Of a DNA stretch of 64,000 bases, positions 12,486 through 23,600 are shown one piece after another. Within the stretch, counting starts at the first letter, position 1, and each line of letters starts with the position of its first letter. The position numbers and the translations under genes were made by a program. The stretch is from Glandiceps talaboti (lineage: Eukaryota > Hemichordata > Enteropneusta > Spengelidae): contig NC_135570.1 in assembly GCF_964340395.1 (NCBI RefSeq), positions 4,441,322 to 4,505,321 on the forward strand, in the 5' to 3' direction. A model generated the notes under the pieces. That model saw only the letters and a program-made list of their open reading frames with translations. It was not told where the DNA came from and did no database searches.

Positions 12486-14833
12486 AATAAGGTAACTGTG
12501 TACATGGGTTCTTTGATTACAGAAACTAAAAATATGGCTCACTGATGTTTATAAATAATGTGTGTGTACATTAACATTATCACAGAGAAGCACATGTCTG
12601 TAATACGGATATACAAAATAGTCATGAAAGGCAGCCAGGAAGCACCTTAATGTGCAGTTTTACTTTCTGTCAGGATTATCTAATATTCTATAGCAGTACA
12701 TTGTAAACTGAGTACAGAGATACACTTTGGTTGCATTTCAAAGTAGTTTGATACATAATCAATCTTTGTCACAGTAAAGCAAAAAAAAAGTGTGTCTGCC
12801 CTCAGAAAACAGGGGACATGTACGTAGGTCTTATGGCTTCACTGATAACATATGTAATATTGTTAAATCAAAACACTAAAATTATACATTTCAATATTTT
12901 GCTTCTATTCACAAAAATGTCATAATTTGACCTAGACAAGGATCGAAATTGAGTCAAATATGTGTGTGATACAACAGAAAAACTTCACGCTTGATCTGTC
13001 ATCCTCACCAAGTGACATTAATTACAAATCATAACAGAACTCTATTAATAAATTCACTCGTTGTCATGCTGGTTTCCCAAATTGGAAATAGCATGCATTT
13101 AAACATGTACTACATAATCAACAAACTGCTGTTTCTGGTTTTCCAGTTGATTATAGCAGAGTATGCTGCAGCCTTATGTGGGTTATTACTAATTTATCAA
13201 GCTTCACCAGGTGTTACATTATGTCAATTTCCTTTCACTGTTGTCACATTTCTCTTCAGCTGGTTATGTAATGTTACAGAGTTGTAAGAAAAGCCTTGGG
13301 GGTTCCCACACTTGTTTCCTCTGGCTTCAAGAGCAGGAAATTAGATTGTTGTAGAATACACCCTTCAAAAATTATCACTTATAGTAATACTACATGTATT
13401 AGTAACTTTTAGTGTGATAATACTACTCAAAAGTGTAAGCAGGAAGCAGAAAATATTCCCTCCTCTCATTTTCATAACTGTCACCATCATCACAATTCAT
13501 ATGCAAACAAATGTTCATGGACTCAAGTCATCAAAGAAAATTTCTACTCACAGAGTCAAAAAAATAAAAAGATGAAAAAATTGAAAATTTCTAGGCACAA
13601 AGTTAAAAAAGGGAAGGGAATCCCAAAATTTGATGCTAATGAGACATCAGCAAAAATTTGGTATTTGTTCCCAAAATTTGTTTTAAACTTTTTAATTATC
13701 ATTTGATAACGTAATTCCTGTTAGAGGAACATATTTGCAAATAAGGTATCAGAAACCCTTTAAGTATGCTATGGTGTAAAACTGGGGCAGTCTACCCTCT
13801 AATACATACCATATATATCACTCAGTGTGTGTGGCTCAGAGGGCACAATGGTCATGAATAAAAGAAATATGACAACTCAAACTTTTGATACTGACAAGAT
13901 ATTGCTGTGTGTCATTAGTTAGTTATATTTACTTAGGGAGCACACAGGACTAACGGATAATATGGGAAAATTTTCAGAAGAATGAGGGGGCACTATGCAG
14001 TGTTTTGCGAAGGGCGGTAAGTAGGTAAAATCTACTGTTGTTCCCATGTCATTTTACCTGGGTTCCCAAACAAAATTACTATAGACTCTATGGGAAAACA
14101 CTGCTATTTTACCCCCTTTCACACACCCTTTCTGTTACAGGGGTTTCCCAACCTTAGCAAAAACACTGCTATGTGAAAATCATGGCAGAACTCCTGCAGA
14201 TTTTATCATTAACTGATAATACAAAAGACACTGTTGATATTTTAGCTTGACATATTATCATCTTTCTTTTACTAGAAGTTCAAACACAAGTAATATTGAT
14301 TACTCCCACCACAACAAAGGAACTCCATACTTGTCATCTGTTTGTTTGATTAATTGTATTTGCAAACACTTGTAATAATCCCACAGACTAGAAATATTGA
14401 TTTGAGGCAATGTTAACACTGGGTACATATACATGTACATGCGTTTCTATATAAGTCCTGTATACAGTGTATGTCCTGTATGTTTGGCCCAGTCAATCAA
14501 ACCAGACAATGACGTGTTACAACTACTACCAGTATTATTATAACAATAGGTACCTCTAACACTGTCTATTTTTAGCAAACAAATTCTGACTAGATACCAA
14601 ACACGTGTGCCATTCATAAATTAGTAATTTAACAATATTGTCAATCACTCATTTGGTGAATCTATCAATGCATTCATTCATTCACTCACTGGAATTGTGG
14701 GAGCTTGCATTACCGATTGTTATATATGTAAATTATTTGTAGTAGCTACACTGATTTATACTACATTTATGTGTTTGTATACATGTGCATAGTACGTACA
14801 TTGTATGTTTGTAAATATGTATATGTATGTGTG

Positions 14834-14835
<2 letters not shown>
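12486..14835. other. Non-coding; one membrane-like open frame of doubtful status
   Basis: Mostly AT-rich sequence. After a good acceptor (GGTTTTCCAG, ending near 13146) the frame to 13287 encodes a hydrophobic peptide and then stops. I could not connect it to any other exon; it is listed as a finding only. Confidence 0.4.
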
Positions 14836-14877
<42 letters not shown>

Positions 14878-14913
14878 CACATACATATTTACACACATAC
14901 ATGTGTGTATATC

Positions 14914-14944
<31 letters not shown>

Positions 14945-14978
14945 TGTATGTATGTATGTATGTATGTATGTATGTATG

Positions 14979-15012
<34 letters not shown>

Positions 15013-15052
15013 TGTATGTATGTATGTATGTATGTATGTATGTATATATATA
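14836..15052. repeat. Compound microsatellite (CA)n and (TATG)n
   Basis: A CA tract at 14837-14870 is followed, after a short gap, by a long TATG tract at about 14916-15042 and a TA run. ORFs across it are artefacts. Confidence 0.95.
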
Positions 15053-16264
15053 TATATAATTTATTATGGTGTATTGTATATATACAACATGCTAGTTCTC
15101 CAAACTACACATCTAAAATATACAAATCCTGAACTTTAAATATATACATGTATGTATATATAAATACAACTTAGCCATTCACAAATCACAAAAGGTAAAT
15201 GGAAACCTCCATTCTGTAACAAAAATTTCCCATTAATAATTCTATACTTTTGTGAGAACAATGTCTTTGATAATCTACCTGCATTTGTTATTTTCACCTT
15301 TTGCTCTCACAACTTAGGATTTCAATGTCTTGTACAAGTATTTCTACAAGAAACCAAATCTATTGGTCTATAGTGGTGGCTCACAGTCTTTTTATGGACT
15401 AATTATCTGTATACATGAATAAGTACTGCTGCTAGGACAACATAAAGTAAATCGTTACAGAGAACAATGTACAAAAACCAACAAGACCTGAGCTTGTAGT
15501 AAATATGTATACCATGGAAGTATCACCGACTTTCACAAATAATTCGAGCGTCACTTTAAAATGACTTTCATATCTGCAGATGGACTTGGGAAATACAATC
15601 TACATGATCACATTACAAAGTGGTATTTAAATGATTGGTTATGTACATTGTACACCGTGTGACTGTGACCATAGTTTCCATTTCATTGCTCGGTTTTACT
15701 CTCTAAACTAAAGTTATTGTATCAACATTTAGATGCGTCGTCTTCCAACAATTGACGACAACTGTTACATCGAACGTTAACAATGCTATTAGTATTACTA
15801 TGATGATCGTGTCAAAACAGCTCACATTTTCCACAACATAGCTCCTATATGATATACAGGGTCGGATAATTTGTTTTCGCTGTTGCTGTAGAACCGCTGA
15901 AAAACATGAAATCCTGTGCTATTTGTTGGGAAACTTTCACCCGTGTCCACGTAACATAAACACAACAGTGCAACCAATATTCAACGGACTATCAACGATT
16001 GCATTGCAAGGGACACTGGACTACATAATGTATCTAATGTATATAATATAAAATCAGGGCAACGTTCATACAATGCATATATGCACTCCTCCGACTATTT
16101 ACGTCATTAAGGCCTACACTTTTCATCTGAATTTCTATTAAAGCTTCAAAATGCGTCAGTCCATCGGAGGAAAATTGGGTGTCATCATTATCATACGTGC
16201 AGAGATAAATACACACTGTGTCGAGTCCAGTTTTAACGCAATAAACTATATGAAATACACATAC
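15053..16264. other. Non-coding, probably first intron of the PDZ gene
   Basis: No exon recognised. If the PDZ-domain gene is real, this is its first intron on the minus strand; the next exon was not found. Confidence 0.4.
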
Positions 16265-16423
16265 CTGAGGGCACTGTGCCGCTGCTGAGCCATCTAGTAT
16301 ATCGCATATGACTGGAGGAAATTCCGAACCGAGTCCTCCAACGATGGAGAAACCAAATCCTGCAGAATACTGATTCCGATGTAACGAGAGATGCTTTACG
16401 ACGGATCGTGAGCCGTCCGCCAT
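16265..16423 (-). CDS. PDZ-domain protein, first coding exon (partial gene)
   Basis: The exon has 53 codons, starting ATGGCGGACGG at 16423 and ending CCTCAG before a GTATGT donor, in phase 0. The peptide contains SAGFGFSIVGGLGSEFPP, which matches the first half of a PDZ domain: the GFGFSIVGG carboxylate-binding loop, then the strand leading to VICDILDGSAA. PDZ domains bind C-terminal peptides of membrane and signalling proteins. The domain is cut by the intron, so the rest should lie at lower coordinates, where I could not identify an exon. Which PDZ family it is cannot be said from half a domain. The start codon sits in AAAATGGCGG, a YY1-like context common at metazoan promoters. Being the first exon, close to a plausible divergent promoter, fits a genuine 5' end. 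Confidence 0.65.
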
Positions 16424-16678
16424 TTTGGATGTTTTTTAGTGACCCCCCAGGCAAGCTAATTTTCTAAGGCGCTAAATTTGTGTTGAATTTCATAATTGAA
16501 TATGTAGTCATGGTACCATGGGACCTAAAATTTCAATTGTACTGAAACAATACTCATTATTCCATTCATAAAAAAAATTCAATTACTGACAAAATATAAT
16601 CACCTGAGTCGTCACTCAGGTACGGGTCAAAGGTTACAACATGCATTATTATTGTTTTGCATGCTAAATATCACAAAG
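16424..16678. promoter_or_regulatory. Possible divergent promoter and untranslated first exon for the TPR gene
   Basis: This stretch lies between the PDZ exon 1 start (-) and an AAAG/GTGAGT donor at 16678/16679 (+). A short non-coding exon ending at 16678 could splice to the acceptor at 18415 (TTTTTCAG) ahead of the TPR coding exon. No TATA box is evident. This is inference from splice-site shape and spacing only. Confidence 0.3.
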
Positions 16679-17689
16679 GTGAGTGTCGTCGAGTTTCTGT
16701 TGTCTTTGATCGTAAAATTGTAAGCGTTTGTTCCGCGCTAAGAGTGCGATCTCTTCGTTGTATGACAGTATTGCATATCCAATTGATGTCTTTCAGTGAA
16801 CGTTTTTGTTCTGGCTTTCCTAGTAAAGTATTCCATTGATAGACGTATGGCTCACAATATTTGTTTATTCTCACGATCTCAGCCATTGTTTAACATCTGA
16901 GACTCAGTGAGCAACTCTTTTGAGACAGGATGCAATATTTTTCATCTCGCAACTGAAACAGAAATTGAATGAAAACAATCACATTTCAAGCAATTAAAAT
17001 CAATAACAGATGTTCATATTTCTGTAATTCAAGGTAAAATTTACTTATTTCTAAATTCTAGAAACAAAATTCTAGTAAAATGACCAAATACTAAGTATTA
17101 CTGTCAGCAATGTATACAGATTGGTCAAGGATCACTGTATGTTAAGAATGCTTTTACAACAAAAGAAACTATGTAAATTTTCTTGCATATTTATAGTCTA
17201 CCCTGTACTTTGTACAACAGATAGCCTTGAGGACAACAAATCTATTGGATTCATGAGATTAAACCATTACCAGTGGAGGGTCTATGATTAAACCAACAAA
17301 ACTATACTACTGTATTTGCTATTGACATATTTGTAAGAGAATTGCAGAATGTTCATATTCAAGAAATATGTGATGAAGTGAAATTGTTTGCGTCATCAAA
17401 TAAATATTCTTTGCAAAAGAAACTGATCACTATGAAATTTTTGCACAGTATACAACATTGAACTTAACCCATAGAGTTTCACAAAATAAGTAATCAAATT
17501 TGATCACAATAATGTATAATATAATACTTGTTATAAAATTTGGTACAGGTAGTTTGTATTGGTTTCCACTTAACATTTACAATTGTACAGCACTTATCCC
17601 ACACATTTTCTGCTCAAAGAGTTTAACAATTACTTGTGGTACAAAGTATAATGGTACAACATCCCTTCATACATTCTCAACTCTCCAAG

Positions 17690-17915
17690 GAACATACAAT
17701 CCATTGCAGCCTCTATATTGGTACATAGGATTAAAGCATTCACATTGTAACTTCTATCCTACCAGGTCCCCCAGTTATATAACTTGGTTGACTGGGGCCC
17801 AGTCAGATTTCAAATTTTGCCCAAGGACTGAGTCATTCAGAAACAAATGGCAGAGACGTGCAACCTGCAGATTCCAAGCCAGCCACTCTAACCATAATAG
17901 ACCGTCATGACCCAA
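17690..17915 (-). mobile_element. tRNA-derived SINE-like element
   Basis: Read on the minus strand from about 17907, the sequence gives TGGTTAGAGTGGCTGGC, resembling a pol III A box (TGGYNNAGTGG). After TTGGAATCTGCA comes GGTTGCACGTC, which resembles a B box. The downstream part contains CTGGGCCCCAGTCAACC and GGGGGACCTGGTAGGATA, motifs I associate with SINE 3' regions of marine invertebrates (memory, not searched). The 136-codon plus-strand ORF at 17500-17910 runs through it and is not a gene. Confidence 0.6.
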
Positions 17916-18456
17916 CAATATAGTATAGGATTACATATAGACCATGATTAGATGATCTAAACACACTCAGGATTTTACGCCCAAATAGAATTTGAAGAAA
18001 ATAATGAATCATATCATATAATGAAGATCAAAGAATGAGACATAATGTGTCGTTTACCAAATGTAGAAGTAATCTGTTGTTAATTTACAACTTCGTACTA
18101 AATGCATGTGTTATTTGTGTGTCCCCAAGTAACAGTGATTGGCCTTGGTAACTATGATTTCCAATGAGTGAGGTCAGAGGTCAAGTACTCTGGCATTATA
18201 GCTCCTCCCAACCGTTTAAACATCACAAAGTCCTTCAAAGAAATAATAATAACTCTCTATCCAGTGAAAACAACTTTGGTAGAATTATGCAAGACATTTT
18301 TTTTCACATGCAAATATCAGTAAATTGCCTGTTTTGCTAATTTCGGTCTCATATTGTGATAATTTGGTTGAAATTGTGCAATAAAATGAAATTTGAGTTG
18401 TTCTATATTTTTCAGCTATAACAATGGTAGTGTAGTGTTGAAAGCATGTTGATAGC

Positions 18457-21400
18457 ATGACCAGTCTGAGGTCACACAAGGTCACCCAGGAGTTGCCAGA
18501 GGTCAATTCTAAAGATGAGAATTGGCAAGACTACAAAGAGAAGGGAGACTATTTTCTAGAAATCTACCAGTGTGTGCAGGCAGTTGATTGTTACAATCAT
18601 GCTATAGATTTATTAACAAAAAAACGTGACAACGTCAATTTAGTTAATTTATACTGCAACAGAGCGATCTGTTACTGTCATCTCGCTGAAGGAAAAACTG
18701 GAACTCAAAAAACAAGTCTGTATAACTTGACATTGAAAGATGCTGAGGAAGTACTCGCCATCGATGGCAAATGTGAAAATGGATACATACAGAAAGCTAA
18801 CGCACTACTAGGCTTAAACCTTAAAAGTGATGGAATACTGGTGATAAAGGATTTATTGATTGTACTCAAAGACAAAGGTATTTATTTGATGATAAGCGCA
18901 ACTCCTCCACATAACTTGTTTGACCTTTAACCTCCTGTCACAGAATGTTTTGTCATCCTCACGACTCCATGCATGAACAGGTTCCAAGGGTTATATGAAA
19001 ACAAATATTAACATATTCAAATGAGACTGGTTTGAATAATTCATGTCTGCCTGTGTTTAGTAGTCTGGACACTATAGGAGCTAGACTAGTGTTTAGTTGT
19101 GTAACATTTAGAACGGTTATTTCATTCAGACTAAATGTCGCAACAAATTGCAATCTCGCTATCTTAAAGTGTAGCATGTACAGTTTCTTATTGGTTTCTG
19201 CATGGTTAGATCAAGCAGAGCCAGTGAACGGTAACCTGCAATGCGCTGTAAGCTAATTAGAAGAAAATTATTTCTAGTATAGTAGGTGTGGTGTATATTC
19301 TAAAGTGGCTATGCAGTTCCTGTCAGTGCAAAAAAAAATTTCACATTTTTGATGACGAATAAATTAATTATTATTTCAGTCAGCCAAAATTATAAAAAGT
19401 TTCAAAAAATTAAAGCTAGTATGTAAGTATTCAATCATAGTGAATGATCTGTATAGGTTTATGAATTTAGTTTGTTATATATTTATTTGTATCAATTTTT
19501 CATTTTTCATTTTTTCCCCTTTTATAGGTTTAAACCCACATTCCAACCATTCAGTATTATCATTACTTAGACAGTACAAGTATTATAACGACAGTAGAAT
19601 CTACAAGTCTAGTCCTTGGTATAAACATTGTAGATATAGTAAACGCTGTAATGTGGTTGATCTTGATGGTGCTGCAATTTTTGATAACCTGGAAACACCA
19701 CTTAGAACATTAAGGGTGAGTACTATTAGCTGCAACTTTCAAATATCTTAGCTTCCTCCCTTTCAACCCATCCCATCTCTGGTACATGCTTGACTCTCGC
19801 CCCAATCCCCATTCTATCTCTGGTTACACCACCTTGAACATTATGCGTAAGTATTAGAAATGACTGTCAAACATCTTAGCTTCCTCTCAACCCACCCATC
19901 CAATGTCATGTTACTGCGATGCCCACTCGAAATAGGATGGAACATCACAGTACACGTCAACAAATGATTAGCCCTATGTAGTCAATGAGGGTTTACAGTA
20001 CAGGGATATTTGAGTACAATTATGCAGTAGATATCGGTACATACAAAACAACCCTTTTTGTCTGTTCTAAACTTTTATGAAGCCCATAACCATACAAGTG
20101 ATTCAATAAATAAATATTTGATGTAGTCAATTGACCTATGAGTGCACAAAGTTGTTGACACATGATGCCATACCTTGTCAGCATGTATCCCTACATTTGT
20201 ATATATATACCCTAATCAGCTCACTGTGAGTCATTTGCCAGGTCTGGTCTCTGTAGTTGAGTTCAAAAGTCACAGTCATTCTCCTAGTTCTTGTAGGTCA
20301 TACTATGGAGGTAGACACTTGAATCGAGTCTCTATGTATTAAAATATTTTTAATTATGCAGTAAATATTGCTTTTGAACTACAAATATGGTTGCCATTTG
20401 GTTAAATTTGCATATTTCGTGAAGTAAAGTGATATGCATATGTCCCATACGATAACTCATCCTTGTGCTAAGTTTGAAAGAAATTGGATATTGCATGCAT
20501 GTCTGACAAATGATGTATTACATTCTGACAGATGCACACATGCATGCGGGCACGAATGAATGGACGGACATAGCCCATCATAATAGCCCCTCCTTTGGGG
20601 GCCAAAATATCTGGGGCCACCATACAAATTTGTGAAATAGAGGAACAGGCTTTCATATGGCAAAGTTTGGAGAGTTCTTTAAGAACTTTGATGTTTTAGG
20701 GAAATTTGTCATCGAGGTGCATTCTGTCTTTCAAACTTTATGCAAATATTTTACTTTCGTATTTGTTGCTCTATGGTAATGTAAAGATTTCTCTCCAAAT
20801 TTGTCTTTTTTTAAAATCATGGGTAAAAATATCCATTATAACTCGTAGTTTCTAATTTTACTCTAATTTTAGGAAGTGTCATTACTTTTAAGACCAGGAA
20901 AGTATTCATTGTTTAACTGTGGTCTAACAATTCAAGAATTCCAACATTTTGACATCATTGGTGATACCAGAGATGAGAAAGAAGAAGTTGTCATAGAAAC
21001 AGTAGGTAAGTTATTACTTTTAGCATGTCATTCTTGTACAGTTTAGTTTAACAACTTACAAATGTAGCCATGAGACTCATCGTTGGTTTTAGAATCTAAC
21101 GATAGTAACAACATCTAGAATAATTCTGTTATTCTACACACAAATAAGGATAGCTAGGCATCATGTTGAGTATAGGCCTACATGTATCAATAATGTTTTT
21201 GTTTTTTGTTACAGATAGTTTAAATGGTTGTGGTCATAATGTAGCGACAGTACAGGGTGGCTCACTTCACCTCATTAATGTGACTATCAATCAAATGTGT
21301 ACAGATTCTACAATACATGGAATCTTAGTCTGCAAAGGTAAGGCTATCTTTTCATTTATTGTTGACAGTGGAATTGTAGTCTGCAAAGGTATGGCTAATC

Positions 21401-23546
21401 TTTTCATTTATTGTTGAAAGTGGAATCTTAGTCTGCAAAGGTAAGGCTAATCTTTTCATTTATTGTTGACAGTGGAATTGTAGTCTGCAAAGGTAAGGCT
21501 AATCTTTTCATTTATTGTTGACAGTGGAATTGTAGTCTGCAAAGGTAAGGCTAATCTTTTCATTTATTGTTGACAGTGGAATTGTAGTCTGCAAAGGTAA
21601 GGCTAATCTTTTCATTTATTGTTGACAGTGGAATTGTAGTCTGCAAAGGTAAGGCTAATCTTTTCATTTATTGTTGACAGTGGAATTGTAGTCTGCAAAG
21701 GTAAGGCTATGTAACAAGTTTTATGATTCTCTTTTCCATGTTTCAAGTCGACAACTACAGGTGTTACTGGACTCTTTAAGTTCTATTATGCATTTTTTTA
21801 GAGAGAGAACACAGCACAAGTAACAGAGTTTGACTGCATTTTTATGGTTCTATCTATTAGGGCAGAATTATATTAATTCTTTGTTTCACATAACACAAAT
21901 TAAGGTCAGTCGGTTGATTAAAAATACAATTTTTTTTTTTTTAAAGTTAGTGTATGTGTTGCTGATAATGGTACTTTTAACAGTCTGGCTGACTAAGAAA
22001 TGACAATCAAAAGGAAACTATGAATCATTGATTTATTAAAGATCTCAAATTTCAACAACGAACAATAATTTTTCCCCAGACACGTACTTGTGAGGTCATC
22101 ATTTTACCATCCGTGGCATTGTGAATTTTTTTATAATATTGACATCAAGGGTGTTAATATTTTTTATTATTTGCTGGATAAGAAATAGGGTCGTCGAGGT
22201 CATGAGAAACCTAAAACTAAATAAGATTAACATTACAGGGGTGACGTAGATATTTAATATGTCAATTACATTCAATTATCTATTTATAGTTTCCATGCTA
22301 TGTAGTACATAATTATCTAAATCTTATTATAAGATGAAATGGGAAAGTCAGAGGTTAGTTTATACTCACACTGAGTCTTTCTGGTGTACATTTCAATATT
22401 AATTACCTGTAGTTTTCATTAGAATAAGATAGCAGTTTTATGAAATTGTCTAAAGAGTACATTTAAACAAATAATAAAAAATGAAAAAGATTGATAGGGC
22501 ACTTAATCTCTGCAAGCAGAGCTCAAGGCACAGAAGTAAATGGAAAGAAATTATCATATGGTAAGAGGAAAAGTGTGAACTAATGTCTCAGTGTTTGTCA
22601 TCAGTGTTGTTGTTAGTTGTATTTTGAAGTCCCTGTTGAATCATTAAAGTGGCCATATGGATGACAATGAGTATTTATTTTAGATTTTTAATTTTTAGGA
22701 CAACTCCACAATATATATACTCACATGCAGTGCTTTCTGCTGCACTTTCACTTGTTCCTAATAGTACAGCCACTGAGACAGTGCAAACACTTGTGCAAAT
22801 ACCCCAAATACACCACACTTGAACTCACATGTGATTGGGTTATTATAAATATTATACAGTGTTGAAATTGACATCAGGTTATTATACGACATTGAAAGTG
22901 ATGTTTAATTATTTTTATGAGATTGAAATATGATCTGAATCATAAATTATTAATGTCAAGACGTAATTATCGTATTATGTTGAAATTGGTGTGTGATTGC
23001 TCCATGATGTTGAAATTGACGTAAAATATATTTCTTGATGACATTTGCATGAAATTATTTCATGATGTCAAAATGGACAAATTATTCCATTCGAAAGTTG
23101 GTGCCAAATTTATATTTGGTTCTTGTTGTATTGTTAAAATTGATCGTGCATACTTTCTTAATGATGTGGAAATTGGCATAAATTACTCCATGATTTTTTA
23201 AACTAACATAGCATGATTCTATATAATTATGAAATGATGTTAGAATTATTAATTATTAATGCAAAGATGAACATCTGTAATATTGATATGATGTATGGTT
23301 GTATGCAGGAGGGAAATGCTTGCTAAAAAATGTGCAAGGCAAGGCCAAAGCGGGAAGATTTTGTACAGCTCATGATGAGGGCACAGAATTAGATATAAGG
23401 TGAGAATCATACTATAATTCTTGCAATTAAACAAAGTAAAAGAATGGAATATTAGGTTGCTAGGAAATATGTCAGCTTGCTGAAGCAGAGGTTTTTTACC
23501 AAAAAAATATAAAAACAAACAAAAATCACCCCACCCCCTCTTACAC

Positions 23547-23600
<54 letters not shown>

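Noticed and set aside
16034-16264. Continuation of the PDZ exon frame, containing DGLTHFEALIEI, which looks like the second half of a PDZ domain
   Set aside because: The spacing to the first half is too long, no acceptor precedes it, and a good donor ends the exon at 16265. I treat the resemblance as chance, though it deserves an RNA check.
17500-17910. A 136-codon plus-strand ORF
   Set aside because: It overlaps a SINE-like element on the other strand and shows no protein features.
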